From an uncultured Salinimicrobium sp. (lineage in GTDB: Bacteria; Bacteroidota; Bacteroidia; Flavobacteriales; Flavobacteriaceae): a stretch of 64,000 bases of DNA. Below, in pieces: positions 24,436 through 33,266 of this stretch (position 1 is the first letter of the stretch; each line of letters starts with the position of its first letter). A program made the translations under genes and the position numbers. The DNA is taken from assembly GCA_946887075.1 (NCBI GenBank), contig CAMPKA010000004.1, positions 62,001 through 126,000 of the forward strand, read 5' to 3'. The notes under the pieces are model-generated. The model worked only from the letters and a program-made list of their open reading frames with translations, searched no databases and had not been told where the DNA came from.

Positions 24436-26187
24436 ATGAAAAAATATTTTGCTCTGGCAGGTCTTGCAATTGCTGTAGCCTCCTGTGATTTCTCGGATTA
24501 TATCCTGGAACAGGATTACGATTTTACCACTACCTTCGAAAAATCCGGAGGTACTGAGACGGCCACCTATCAGCAGGTAATCGATTTCTATGAGGATCTG
24601 GCCGCTGTTTATTCCGAAGTCAGTCTTGAGACAGTAGGCGAAACCGACAGCGGGGAACCCCTGCACCTGGCCTTGTTCAACCCTGGGGGCGATTTTGATA
24701 TCTCCCAGCTTCGGCAAACGAAAACGATAATGCTCATTCTCAATGGCATCCACCCCGGTGAAAGTGACGGGATCGATGCTACCATGATGCTGTTTCGTGA
24801 CCTTGCCCAGGATTCCATAGTCGTCCCGGAGAATGTTGTGATTGCCACTATACCGGTGTACAATGTAGGTGGAGCACTGAACAGGAATTCCTTTACACGG
24901 ACCAACCAGAATGGTCCCAAGTCCTATGGCTTCCGGGGAAACGCACGGAATTATGATCTCAACCGTGACTTTATCAAGGCTGATACACGAAATACCCGGA
25001 GCTTCTACGAAATATTTCACCGGCTGAACCCGGATGTGCTGATCGACACCCATGTCAGCAACGGAGCCGACTACCAGTACACCCTGACTCACCTGTTTAC
25101 GCAACACAATAAACTCGGCGGGGAACCGGGAAAATATCTGAACCAGTCACTGATGCCTGCCCTGGTAGACTCCCTGGGGCAAAAAGGCCTGGAGATCACC
25201 CCTTATGTCAATGTGTTTAACGAGGTTCCGGAAAAGGGTTTTTCACAGTTTCTCGATACGCCCCGGTATTCAACGGGATATGCCGCCCTGTGGAACACCT
25301 TCGGCATGATGATAGAGACCCATATGCTCAAGCCTTACCCGAAACGGGTGTGGGGGACTTATGAACTGCTGCGCAGCATGATCGGACTGGTTGACCACGA
25401 GGCGGAAAAGATTCGGAGACTCAGATCTGAGGCCGTTCTCGAATTTCCCAAAGAATCCAACTTTGCATTTGATTTCGAAGTCGATAGTACCCGGTCCAGC
25501 ACCCTGGAGTTCCTGGGTTATCACGCGGAGATAGTGGAAAGCGAGGTGACGGGACTCGAGCGACTGCAATATGATACCACCAAACCCTTTAAAAAGGAGA
25601 TCGTGTATTATGATCAGTTCAAACCTACCAAAGAGGTTGCGGTTCCCCGGGCGTATGTGGTTCGCCAGGCATGGTGGCCGGTTCTAGAAATCCTGAAACT
25701 CAATGGAGTCGAAATGAAAGAATTCAGCAAAGACACCCTGATAGCCGCCGAAGTGTACCGAATAGAGGACTACAAAACGCGCAACAGGGCCTATGAAGGC
25801 CATTATCCGCACTATGACACCAGGGTGAGTAGCTCTCGCCAAAAAATCAGAGTAGAAAAAGGGGACTTCCTGATCTCTTTGGATCAGCCGGCTGCGCGAT
25901 ATCTGATGTCCACTCTTGAACCGGAAGCGCCCGACTCCTTTTTCAACTGGAATTTCTTCGATAGCATCCTTCAACAGAAAGAGGGATTCTCCCCTTATGT
26001 CTTTGAAGATATTGCACGGGAAATCCTCGATGATTATCCCGCCCTGGAGGAGGAATTTTTAGCCAAGCGGGAAAAGGATCCGAACTTCGCTTCAGATGCC
26101 TATGCACAACTTGAATGGATCCACAGGCGATCCGAACACTATGAAACGGCACATCTAAGATACCCCGTGTTTCGAATACTCCGGTAA
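24436..26187 (+). CDS. M14-family zinc carboxypeptidase, putative lipoprotein
   Basis: A 583-aa metallocarboxypeptidase-like protein. The N-terminal signal ends AVASC with Cys17, a possible lipidation site, so it is probably periplasmic or on the outer membrane. Zinc ligands are His106 and Glu109 (NGIHPGESDG) and His206 (IDTHVSNG). The substrate loop FRGNARNYDLNRDF lies at about 166-179 and the catalytic Glu near 296 (MMIETHMLKPY). The C-terminal half (about 330-583) is a conserved extension beyond the peptidase domain. It overlaps the convergent nudix gene by 33 bases. Specificity cannot be told from the sequence. Confidence 0.87.
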   Translation: MKKYFALAGLAIAVASCDFSDYILEQDYDFTTTFEKSGGTETATYQQVIDFYEDLAAVYSEVSLETVGETDSGEPLHLALFNPGGDFDISQLRQTKTIMLILNGIHPGESDGIDATMMLFRDLAQDSIVVPENVVIATIPVYNVGGALNRNSFTRTNQNGPKSYGFRGNARNYDLNRDFIKADTRNTRSFYEIFHRLNPDVLIDTHVSNGADYQYTLTHLFTQHNKLGGEPGKYLNQSLMPALVDSLGQKGLEITPYVNVFNEVPEKGFSQFLDTPRYSTGYAALWNTFGMMIETHMLKPYPKRVWGTYELLRSMIGLVDHEAEKIRRLRSEAVLEFPKESNFAFDFEVDSTRSSTLEFLGYHAEIVESEVTGLERLQYDTTKPFKKEIVYYDQFKPTKEVAVPRAYVVRQAWWPVLEILKLNGVEMKEFSKDTLIAAEVYRIEDYKTRNRAYEGHYPHYDTRVSSSRQKIRVEKGDFLISLDQPAARYLMSTLEPEAPDSFFNWNFFDSILQQKEGFSPYVFEDIAREILDDYPALEEEFLAKREKDPNFASDAYAQLEWIHRRSEHYETAHLRYPVFRILR

Positions 26188-26778
26188 AAGACTTTCCGGA
26201 AACAGCATCTTGATATTGGCATAGGATTTTCTGAGCGCTTTCCTGGCTTTTTCCTGATCCTTCCACTTTACCTTGGTGATTCCCTCCTTAACCTCTGGCA
26301 CAAGTTCTCCCTGATAATCAGTTGTCATCTCATACCAGTAGGTCTCCTTGATCCGGAATTTACCCTTTCTTTGAAAAATATGATAGGTCCGATCCAACAA
26401 CCGGTGGACCTGTAACCCCTGGACTCCTGTTTCCTCCTCTACTTCCCGAATGGCGCAGGCTTGTATTTCCTCTTTCTTTTCAATTTTACCTTTGGGCAGA
26501 TCCCATCGACCATTGCGGAATATGAACAGAACCTCTCCCTTGGGATTTCTGACCAGTCCGCCCCCAGCAGTAACGACTGGTAATTTCTTAAACAGGTGCT
26601 TCAGGAGTTTTTCCTCTTTCGGATGATAAAGGTTTACGTATAACAGCTGTCCCTTGTTGATCCTCTTGATGATCCGCTTTATTTTTGCTTCCTTGATAGG
26701 AATCGTCAGATATTTCTCATCAAGCTCCGATTCAGTGGAGAGAATTATTGGAATATCATTTACAAAAACTTTATACAT
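26155..26778 (-). CDS. Nudix hydrolase
   Basis: A 207-aa protein with an N-terminal domain of about 65 residues (MYKVFVNDIPIIL onwards) and a Nudix domain at about 70-190. The Nudix box is present in full: G, five residues, E, seven residues, REVEEETG (about 97-119), giving a diphosphate hydrolase. The surrounding FRNGRWDLPKGK is typical of the family. The start is set at the ATG 26778; the longer frame to 26799 would cross the pyrE start. Its start and that of divergent pyrE are only 7 bases apart, so the promoters of both must lie inside each other's coding sequence. The substrate is unknown. Confidence 0.88.
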   Translation of the reverse strand: MYKVFVNDIPIILSTESELDEKYLTIPIKEAKIKRIIKRINKGQLLYVNLYHPKEEKLLKHLFKKLPVVTAGGGLVRNPKGEVLFIFRNGRWDLPKGKIEKKEEIQACAIREVEEETGVQGLQVHRLLDRTYHIFQRKGKFRIKETYWYEMTTDYQGELVPEVKEGITKVKWKDQEKARKALRKSYANIKMLFPESLLPEYSKHGVS

Positions 26779-26781
26779 TTG
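26748..26781 (+). promoter_or_regulatory. Probable pyrE promoter overlapping the nudix start codon
   Basis: TTG (26748-26750), 23 bases, then TACATTTG (26774-26781), a full TAnnTTTG match. The box covers the nudix start codon (26776-26778, other strand) and ends 4 bases before the pyrE ATG, so pyrE mRNA would start at or next to its ATG. Confidence 0.5.
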
Positions 26782-26785
26782 CAGT

Positions 26786-27448
26786 ATGGTGTTAGACAAG
26801 GAAACAGCACGTAAAACGGCTGAATTACTGTTGCAAATTAAGGCAATAAAATTAGATGCACAACAAGGCTTCAGATGGGCGAGCGGTTGGAACTCCCCTA
26901 TTTATTGCGACAACCGGATCGTGCTTTCCTACCCTCCTATCCGCAATTTTGTAAGGGAGAATATGGCCAAACAGGTCGAACAACTCTATGGGAAGGCAGA
27001 TGTAATAGCTGGAGTAGCTACAGGAGCCATAGGAATCGGAATGCTGGTGGCGGAATATCTGGGTTTGCCTTTTGTTTATGTACGACCTGAGCCCAAGGCC
27101 CATGGAAGGCAGAACCAGATCGAAGGCAAAGCCGAGGCAGGCCAGACCGTGGTGATCATCGAGGATCTCATCAGCACTGGAAGGAGCAGCCTGCAAGCGG
27201 CCCAGGCGCTCAAAGAAGCAGGGTTAAACATCAAGGGAATGGTCGCTATTTTCTCTTACGGATTCGATACATCAGAAACCAATTTCAAACAGGCTGGAAT
27301 TGAGATGCATCCCCTGAGCAATTATGAATATCTGCTAGAGGTAGCTCAAAAGACCAACTACATCAATCAGGCTGAGGCCAAACTGCTCGAACAGTGGAGA
27401 AAGGATCCGGCCAATTGGAAACTAAAGGACTATGGAGTTAGAAAGTGA
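26786..27448 (+). CDS. pyrE: Orotate phosphoribosyltransferase
   Basis: Makes OMP from orotate and PRPP, the step before PyrF. The 220-aa type I PRTase has FRWASGWNSPIYCDNR (about 31-46) for orotate binding and the PRPP loop VVIIEDLISTGRSS (about 123-136). GVATGAIGIGMLVAEYL lies near 79-95. The frame stretches back to 26654 over the nudix gene, but homologues start at MVLDKETARKT and a promoter box sits directly before that ATG. The last 17 bases overlap the SRPBCC gene. The pyrE to psd gene run is a familiar flavobacterial neighbourhood. Confidence 0.95.
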   Translation: MVLDKETARKTAELLLQIKAIKLDAQQGFRWASGWNSPIYCDNRIVLSYPPIRNFVRENMAKQVEQLYGKADVIAGVATGAIGIGMLVAEYLGLPFVYVRPEPKAHGRQNQIEGKAEAGQTVVIIEDLISTGRSSLQAAQALKEAGLNIKGMVAIFSYGFDTSETNFKQAGIEMHPLSNYEYLLEVAQKTNYINQAEAKLLEQWRKDPANWKLKDYGVRK

Positions 27449-27824
27449 TAAGGTCAAGGTCGATAAAAGCCAGAAGGAGCTTTTTGATTACCTGACAAAA
27501 GTGGAGAATTACGAGACGCTGATGCCCGAGAGCAAAGAACTTTTTGATGTCAGGTCAGAGGATACCTTTGCCTTTGCTTTAAAAGGAATGCCAGAGATTG
27601 AACTGCAGATCAAGGAGACCCGTGAACCGGAGCTCATCGTCCTTGGCTCCACTTCGGACAAGTTCGACTTTTCCCTCGAGGTCATGATAGAACCCCTGGA
27701 CGCAGGCCATTCCCAAGCCCAGTTGTTCTTTCACGGTAAGTTTAATACCATGATGGCCATGATGGTCAAAGGCCCTTTGAAGAAATTTATTGCACAGCTG
27801 TCCGAAAACGTAGCCCGTCTCTAG
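27432..27824 (+). CDS. SRPBCC (START-like) domain protein
   Basis: A 130-aa small protein of the START/Bet v1-like superfamily: an N-terminal strand, then LFDYLTKVENYETLMPESKELFDV (two adjacent helices, about 18-41), a curved beta sheet with SSDKFDFSLEV, and a long C-terminal helix MVKGPLKKFIAQLSENVARL. Such folds bind hydrophobic ligands, but no ligand can be named here. It overlaps pyrE by 17 bases and birA (convergent) by 4 bases. The tight coupling to pyrE suggests co-translation, though the functional link is unclear. Confidence 0.82.
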   Translation: MELESDKVKVDKSQKELFDYLTKVENYETLMPESKELFDVRSEDTFAFALKGMPEIELQIKETREPELIVLGSTSDKFDFSLEVMIEPLDAGHSQAQLFFHGKFNTMMAMMVKGPLKKFIAQLSENVARL

Positions 27825-28552
27825 TACAACAGGCTGATTTCCTTGAGATCAAATAAAGCCTGTTCCCCCGGACCGATCTCCAGAATTAATTTTCCTTTTG
27901 GGGTAACCCCTTTAATTATTCCGGTGACCATTCTTCCATCCGGACGCTGAAAGGTCGAAGTAAGCCCTAATTTGAAAAGATGCCTGCTGTAACGCTCCAG
28001 GATGTGCATACTACGGGACACAGAAACAGTCCGGAGTGCCTCCTCAAGAAATGGCAAAAGGTCGTGGAGCAGATTTTCAACCTCATAGCCTTTGCCGGTC
28101 TTAAGAAGCATTGAGGTGGCCAAAGGTAGGTTGTCGAAGTTCTTTTGATTGACATTCAGCCCAATTCCTACAATGGTGGCAGCTATTTTGCCTTCCACAA
28201 TGACATTCTCAATCAGAATCCCTCCAAGTTTCTGGGCACCTGCCATTATGTCGTTCGGCCATTTGAGATGAAGGGCAGGAACTCCCTGGTCCCGAAGCCC
28301 CTCCAGAAGGCCTGTCGAGACAGCGGCGCTTATCAGAAACTGGTCCTCCGGCAAGATACCTGGATTAGGGTAAAGCAGACTGATGGTAAGGTTTTTTCCT
28401 GGTTCCGATTGCCAGGATGTCCCTCTCTGTCCCCTGCCCTGAAACTGACGATAGGCAAGTACACAGGTGGGTGATATGGCGGGATTCTCTCTGAACATTT
28501 CCCGCGCGAAAGAATTCGTGGAGCCGATGGCATCAACTTTGATAAGGTGCAT
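27821..28552 (-). CDS. birA: Biotin--[acetyl-CoA-carboxylase] ligase
   Basis: Attaches biotin to carrier lysines via biotinyl-AMP. The 243-aa ligase lacks the N-terminal helix-turn-helix of E. coli BirA, so it is a group I, non-regulatory enzyme. Motifs are the biotin/ATP loop GRGQRGTSWQSEPGKNL (about 38-54), LKWPNDIMAGAQKLGGIL (about 98-115), and IVGIGLNVNQ near 126-135. Its likely clients in this window are pyruvate carboxylase (14.3-17.8 kb) and, elsewhere, acetyl-CoA or propionyl-CoA carboxylases. It is divergent from rsfS across 92 bases. Confidence 0.94.
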   Translation of the reverse strand: MHLIKVDAIGSTNSFAREMFRENPAISPTCVLAYRQFQGRGQRGTSWQSEPGKNLTISLLYPNPGILPEDQFLISAAVSTGLLEGLRDQGVPALHLKWPNDIMAGAQKLGGILIENVIVEGKIAATIVGIGLNVNQKNFDNLPLATSMLLKTGKGYEVENLLHDLLPFLEEALRTVSVSRSMHILERYSRHLFKLGLTSTFQRPDGRMVTGIIKGVTPKGKLILEIGPGEQALFDLKEISLLY

Positions 28553-28618
28553 GCGGAGACGGGATCAAAAGCGCGTTAAATGTTGTGAAAAGCAAAGTTC
28601 AGAAATGCTAAAAAGTAA

Positions 28619-28626
28619 TAACTTTG
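28619..28626 (+). promoter_or_regulatory. -7 element for rsfS-ftsH
   Basis: TAACTTTG fully matches TAnnTTTG, 18 bases before the rsfS ATG at 28645. It overlaps the TTG (28624) from which the longer frame would start, which argues for the ATG. No clean -33 TTTG is visible. Confidence 0.5.
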
Positions 28627-28644
28627 CGCAAAGAAATAAATTTA

Positions 28645-29016
28645 ATGGTAAAAAAGGAAAAGAACAACGATATACTTATCGCACAAATAATTAAAGGGAT
28701 TGAAGAAGTAAAAGGAAATGATATAGACATCCTCGATCTGAGAGAAATAGAGAATACCGTTTGTGATTATTTCGTTATCTGCAATGGGAATTCCAACACG
28801 CAGGTAAACGCCATTGTAAATTCCATCCAGAAATCAGTAAGTAAAAGTCTGAAAGATAAACCCTGGCATATAGAAGGATCTGAAAATGCAGAATGGGTGC
28901 TCATGGATTATGTCAATGTTGTGGTACATGTATTCCAGAAGCATATCAGGGAATTTTATGATATTGAAGGCCTGTGGGGAGACGCCAAGGTGACTTCGAT
29001 AGAAACAAATTATTAA
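28645..29016 (+). CDS. rsfS: Ribosome silencing factor RsfS
   Basis: Binds ribosomal protein L14 and blocks subunit joining during nutrient limitation (RsfS/Iojap family). At 123 aa it is of family length. Conserved parts are the N-terminal helix IAQIIKGIEEVKGNDIDILDL, then VCDYFVICNGNSNTQVNAI (about 40-58) and the C-terminal WHIEGSENAEWVLMDYVNVV and VFQKHIREFYDIEGLWGDA segments. ftsH follows after 16 bases, so both are probably on one transcript. Confidence 0.95.
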   Translation: MVKKEKNNDILIAQIIKGIEEVKGNDIDILDLREIENTVCDYFVICNGNSNTQVNAIVNSIQKSVSKSLKDKPWHIEGSENAEWVLMDYVNVVVHVFQKHIREFYDIEGLWGDAKVTSIETNY

Positions 29017-29032
29017 GACTAAGAGAGAAAAA

Positions 29033-31087
29033 ATGGCCAAAGAGCAACCTAAAAAAAATAAAGACCCCAAGAAACCAAAATTCAGCGCCTACTGGTTATA
29101 TGCGGCTATAATTCTGGTTTTCCTGGGAATCAATTTCTTCAGCGGAAGCGGTTTCAGCGAACCTGCAAGTACAAATCCGGCCCAGTTCCTCGAATGGCTG
29201 AAACAGGGAGATGTAAAGAAGGTGGTCATCGTAAACCGCAATCAGGCGCGTGTATTTCTTACCGAAGAGGCCAAAAAAGAGGAGGCACATAAGGAGGCAG
29301 TTCAGGACGGGCTTTTTCCAGGAGAGGAATCCCCTGCCTATGTGTTTGAATTCGGAGACCTGCAGAATCTGGAGGATGACATTCAGAAGGTAAAACAGGA
29401 GAGCGATCTTGAGACTCCGATTATCTTCGAGTCCCACCAAAACGTCTGGGGGGAAATTTTCCTTACCCTGTTGCCCTTTATATTGATCATCGGGATCTGG
29501 ATCTTCATCATGCGGAGGATGAGCGGAGGTGCTGGTGGCGGCGCAGGAGGCCAGATATTCAATATCGGAAAATCAAAAGCCAAACTGTTCGACCAGAATA
29601 CTGATGTCAAAGTATCTTTTAAGGATGTGGCTGGTCTCGAGGGGGCCAAGGAAGAGGTCCAGGAAATTGTCGATTTCCTGAAGCAACCTGAAAAATACAC
29701 CTCCCTCGGAGGAAAGATCCCGAAAGGAGCCCTGTTGGTCGGGCCTCCTGGAACTGGAAAAACCTTGCTGGCCAAAGCTGTAGCAGGAGAAGCGAAGGTA
29801 CCTTTCTTTTCACTCTCCGGATCGGACTTTGTGGAGATGTTTGTGGGGGTCGGAGCTTCCAGGGTAAGAGATCTATTTAAACAGGCGAAGGAAAAATCTC
29901 CATCGATCATCTTTATCGATGAGATCGATGCCATCGGCCGGGCCAGAGGGAAGAGCAATTTTTCCGGCTCCAATGATGAACGGGAAAATACGCTGAACCA
30001 GCTTCTGACGGAGATGGACGGGTTCGGGACCAATACCAATGTGATTGTGATCGCGGCCACCAACCGGGCTGATGTTCTGGACAAAGCACTGATGCGCGCC
30101 GGTCGGTTTGATCGTCAAATCTATGTCGATCTGCCCGATGTCAGGGAAAGGAAGGAAATCTTTGATGTACACCTTCGCCCGCTAAAAAAAGTGGCGGATG
30201 AACTGGACACCGATTTCATGGCGAGGCAGACACCGGGATTTTCCGGAGCTGATATTGCCAATGTGTGTAATGAGGCCGCACTGATAGCAGCCAGAAAAGG
30301 GAAACAGGCAGTAGGGAAACAGGATTTTCTAGATGCGGTAGATCGGATTGTAGGCGGTCTGGAAAAAAAGAACAAGATCATTACTCCGGAAGAGAAGCAG
30401 GCCATAGCTTTTCACGAAGCAGGGCATGCTACGGTAAGCTGGATGCTGGAACATGCAGCCCCCTTGGTCAAGGTCACTATTGTACCCAGGGGACAGTCCC
30501 TTGGAGCAGCGTGGTATCTTCCTGAGGAAAGACTGATCGTCCGGCCGGAACAAATGCTCGATGAGATGTGTGCCGCTCTTGGTGGGCGTGCCGCAGAAAA
30601 GGTCATCTTCAATCAGATTTCAACCGGAGCCCTCAGCGATCTGGAGAAGGTTACCAAGCAAGCAAGAGCTATGGTCACGGTCTACGGTCTTAACGACCGG
30701 GTGGGGAATCTCACTTATCATGATTCAACCGGGCAAAGCGAGTACAATTTTACCAAGCCATACAGCGAAAAAACCGCGGAACTTATCGACAGGGAGATAT
30801 CCAACCTGATCGAAGAACAGTACCAAAGAGCGATCAAACTGCTGGAGGAGAACCGGGATAAGCTGACTAAGCTTGCCGAAATCCTACTCGATAAAGAGGT
30901 CATTTTCAAGGATAATCTTGAACAAATTTTCGGAAAACGACCGTATAAAAGCCGGGAGGAGATCATGAACGGAAACTCTCAGGAGAGGCATGTTCCTCTC
31001 GCGGAAGAGACAATGTCGGAAAGAGCCATTCCAGGCCCTTCACGACCTTCCGATGCTACTGAGGATTCCGCTACCCAGGAAAAATAA
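29033..31087 (+). CDS. ftsH: ATP-dependent zinc metalloprotease FtsH
   Basis: Inner-membrane AAA+ protease that extracts and degrades membrane and regulatory proteins. The 684-aa protein has two membrane helices (about 20-38 and 143-161) around a small periplasmic domain. A Gly-rich linker follows ([11 protein letters not shown]), then the AAA domain with Walker A GPPGTGKT (about 239-246), Walker [10 protein letters not shown] and the second region of homology RPGRFDR-like [13 protein letters not shown]. The M41 protease site is HEAGH (about 463-467). The C-terminus has an extra low-complexity tail of about 40 residues. It ends at the strong terminator at 31099-31141. Confidence 0.97.
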   Translation: MAKEQPKKNKDPKKPKFSAYWLYAAIILVFLGINFFSGSGFSEPASTNPAQFLEWLKQGDVKKVVIVNRNQARVFLTEEAKKEEAHKEAVQDGLFPGEESPAYVFEFGDLQNLEDDIQKVKQESDLETPIIFESHQNVWGEIFLTLLPFILIIGIWIFIMRRMSGGAGGGAGGQIFNIGKSKAKLFDQNTDVKVSFKDVAGLEGAKEEVQEIVDFLKQPEKYTSLGGKIPKGALLVGPPGTGKTLLAKAVAGEAKVPFFSLSGSDFVEMFVGVGASRVRDLFKQAKEKSPSIIFIDEIDAIGRARGKSNFSGSNDERENTLNQLLTEMDGFGTNTNVIVIAATNRADVLDKALMRAGRFDRQIYVDLPDVRERKEIFDVHLRPLKKVADELDTDFMARQTPGFSGADIANVCNEAALIAARKGKQAVGKQDFLDAVDRIVGGLEKKNKIITPEEKQAIAFHEAGHATVSWMLEHAAPLVKVTIVPRGQSLGAAWYLPEERLIVRPEQMLDEMCAALGGRAAEKVIFNQISTGALSDLEKVTKQARAMVTVYGLNDRVGNLTYHDSTGQSEYNFTKPYSEKTAELIDREISNLIEEQYQRAIKLLEENRDKLTKLAEILLDKEVIFKDNLEQIFGKRPYKSREEIMNGNSQERHVPLAEETMSERAIPGPSRPSDATEDSATQEK

Positions 31088-31098
31088 AAGCATTGCGT

Positions 31099-31141
31099 AA
31101 AAAATCCTGACTTTGGAATTAACCATAAGTCAAGATTTTTT
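31099..31141 (+). terminator. Intrinsic terminator of ftsH
   Basis: AAAAAATCCTGACTT (31099-31113) pairs with AAGTCAAGATTTTTT (31127-31141) with a single C/A mismatch. TGG/CCA can pair inside the loop. The final T is also the first base of the next gene's -7 box. Confidence 0.85.
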
Positions 31142-31148
31142 ACCTTTG
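31141..31148 (+). promoter_or_regulatory. -7 element for the LUD-cdsA-psd genes
   Basis: TACCTTTG fully matches TAnnTTTG and directly follows the T-run of the ftsH terminator. A TTTG stands at 31112-31115 inside the terminator, 25 bases upstream, longer than the usual spacing. The leader to the ATG at 31186 would be about 30 bases. Confidence 0.5.
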
Positions 31149-31185
31149 GGTTAGACGCTACTCCGTTTAACCCTTAAAAACCTGT

Positions 31186-31797
31186 ATGAGTCTATTTAGA
31201 AATTTTCTCAATCCTAAATCTAAATCAGACAAAGGTCAGGAAAGGCCAGAAAATTCTGACCGTAGCAAATACATGCCGGATGTCAAGCTACCGACAGACG
31301 AGCGATTCATGCTCAACTTCAAAAATAACGGGGGCAAATTCCTCTACTGCGAAAGCAACGAAGAACTCATGGAGGCCTTTGACAACATCATGCTTGAAAA
31401 TGATTGGTACGAGAAAAAGGTCTGTTGCTTCGATCAGAACCTACGGGAGAAATTTTCCGGTTACAATCTGGAATTCACGAACTCCGGGGAAAGCGCCTTC
31501 TTTTTGAGCACCTGCGAATACCTAATAGCCAATGACGGATCCATCCTGATCTCCTCCAACCAGATCAAGGAAAAAAAGCTCAGAGAACTTCCTTATGATT
31601 TCGTAATCGTTTCGGCTACCAGTAAACTAGTTGATGCCATCGGCGAGGGTCTGCGAGGGATAAAATTCAAAAACAAGGACCGGATCCCGACCAATATCAC
31701 TACTATTAAGAATTTCGAGAACAACAAGGAGGGGGACTTCATGAGTTATGGAAGTAGCACAAAAAACTTATATTTGCTGCTTCTGGAAGATCTGTAA
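31186..31797 (+). CDS. LUD (LutC-like) domain protein
   Basis: A 203-aa protein of the LUD superfamily (DUF162), best known from the LutC subunit of lactate oxidation. It shows FNSGESAFF-like FTNSGESAFFLSTCEYLIANDGS split over about 98-119, VSATSKLVDAI near 145-155, and the C-terminal KNLYLLLLEDL. A charged N-terminal tail of about 30 residues precedes the domain. No LutA or LutB genes are adjacent. It sits one base ahead of cdsA, so its role may lie elsewhere. The function in flavobacteria is not established to my knowledge. Confidence 0.8.
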   Translation: MSLFRNFLNPKSKSDKGQERPENSDRSKYMPDVKLPTDERFMLNFKNNGGKFLYCESNEELMEAFDNIMLENDWYEKKVCCFDQNLREKFSGYNLEFTNSGESAFFLSTCEYLIANDGSILISSNQIKEKKLRELPYDFVIVSATSKLVDAIGEGLRGIKFKNKDRIPTNITTIKNFENNKEGDFMSYGSSTKNLYLLLLEDL

Positions 31798-31798
31798 C

Positions 31799-32602
31799 AT
31801 GAAGGAAAATCTTATTCGGGCATTGTCGGGTGCTATGTACGTTTCTATTCTGGTAGTCTCGATCTTTTCCTCTGAATTAGCCTTCACCACACTTTTTCTG
31901 ATCTTTGGGATCTTTTGCCTGAGAGAACTGCTCAGGCTCCTCCATCTCAAAAGTTACCTCAGCTATTTTCTCCTCTTCGGCCTATTCTATTTGTTCAGTT
32001 ATCTCCGTTGGAATCCTGCAGCCACCATGGCGCTGTTGCTGATTACCATTTTTGTCAACATGTTTCTGGTTAAGGATCTGATGCTCGTACATAAGATCCC
32101 CCTCTTCGAAAAGAAGAAATACATCATTATTATCTTTTATCTGATCGCTTCCCTGATTTTTCTCACCCTGATTCCGAGCTATACCGGGGATTTTATTCCT
32201 GAACTGGTCATCGGGATCTTCAGCCTCATTTGGATTAATGATACTTTTGCCTATCTTGTTGGAAAGAACTTTGGGCGCCATAAACTCTTTGAAAGAATTT
32301 CCCCCAAGAAGACGGTCGAAGGATTTCTCGGAGGAGTGATTGCGACAGCCTTTGCTGGTTATCTGGTTCATTTTTTCACGGGACTCCTCAGTCTGGAGGC
32401 CTGGCTCGGAATGGCGGTCATTCTCAGTGTCTTTGGCACCCTGGGGGACCTGATCCAGAGTAAGTTCAAACGTCAGGCTGGAGTAAAGGACAGCGGGAGA
32501 TTAATGCCTGGGCACGGGGGTTTGTTCGACAGGCTCGATAGTATAATTTTTTCAAGTCCATTCGTTTACGCATACCTACAAATGCTGAATTATGTTTCAT
32601 AG
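31799..32602 (+). CDS. cdsA: Phosphatidate cytidylyltransferase
   Basis: Activates phosphatidate with CTP to CDP-diacylglycerol in the inner membrane. The 267-aa polytopic protein has about seven to eight membrane helices. The signature is near the C-terminus: LGDLIQSKFKRQAGVKDSG (about 217-235) and PGHGGLFDRLDS (about 239-250), which hold the metal-binding Asp residues. The reading frame runs back to 31748 within the LUD gene, but the ATG at 31799, one base after its stop, matches known N-termini. Psd overlaps the end by 11 bases, so two successive phospholipid genes are coupled. Confidence 0.95.
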   Translation: MKENLIRALSGAMYVSILVVSIFSSELAFTTLFLIFGIFCLRELLRLLHLKSYLSYFLLFGLFYLFSYLRWNPAATMALLLITIFVNMFLVKDLMLVHKIPLFEKKKYIIIIFYLIASLIFLTLIPSYTGDFIPELVIGIFSLIWINDTFAYLVGKNFGRHKLFERISPKKTVEGFLGGVIATAFAGYLVHFFTGLLSLEAWLGMAVILSVFGTLGDLIQSKFKRQAGVKDSGRLMPGHGGLFDRLDSIIFSSPFVYAYLQMLNYVS

Positions 32603-33242
32603 AGAGGGATATAAAATAATGGGAATTGCGGTTGTTTTGCTGATCCTGGTCAACCTGCTCGCACAGACCTTCATATTTCCGGAATGGATCAAACTGACCA
32701 TCCTGATTATCACCATTCTCCTTTTCTTTCTTATCGTACAATTCTTTAGAAATCCCAGGCGTAATACGATACTCGATGACGCAACTGTGGTAGCTCCGGT
32801 AGATGGCAAGGTCGTGGTGATTGAAGAGGTATTCGAAAAGGAATATTTTAAGGATCAACGCCTGATGATTTCAGTCTTCATGTCTCCCATAAACGTTCAT
32901 GTAACCCGGCACCCGATCAGCGGAGTGGTCCGCTACAGCAAGTATCATCCTGGTAAGTACCTTGTTGCATGGCATCCGAAGTCCAGCGAAGAGAACGAAA
33001 GAACTACCGTAGTGGTCGAAAACGAAGTGGCTGGAGAAGTCCTATATCGGCAGGTCGCAGGAGCGATGGCTAAAAGAATCGTGAACTATGCGAAAGAAGG
33101 GGACACAGTCGTTCAAGGCTCAGACAGCGGCTTCATTAAATTTGGTTCCCGGGTAGATGTTTTTCTTCCTCTGACCACCAATATTGAGGTAAAGCTTAAC
33201 CAGAAGGTAAAAGGTGGATTAACGGTAATGGCCCGTGTGTAA
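32592..33242 (+). CDS. psd: Phosphatidylserine decarboxylase (short form)
   Basis: Makes phosphatidylethanolamine from phosphatidylserine. The 216-aa proenzyme is the short, Bacteroidota/archaeal type. Two membrane helices (about 9-47) precede the soluble domain with VVAPVDGKVVVIEE and FMSPINVHVTRHPISG. Self-cleavage gives a pyruvoyl group from the Ser in IKFGSRVD (about 182-189); the short form uses GS rather than the LGST of the long form. It overlaps cdsA by 11 bases. A phosphatidylserine synthase gene is not in the window. Confidence 0.94.
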   Translation: MFHREGYKIMGIAVVLLILVNLLAQTFIFPEWIKLTILIITILLFFLIVQFFRNPRRNTILDDATVVAPVDGKVVVIEEVFEKEYFKDQRLMISVFMSPINVHVTRHPISGVVRYSKYHPGKYLVAWHPKSSEENERTTVVVENEVAGEVLYRQVAGAMAKRIVNYAKEGDTVVQGSDSGFIKFGSRVDVFLPLTTNIEVKLNQKVKGGLTVMARV

Positions 33243-33266
33243 GTGTTAAGGGATCGAATATACGTG

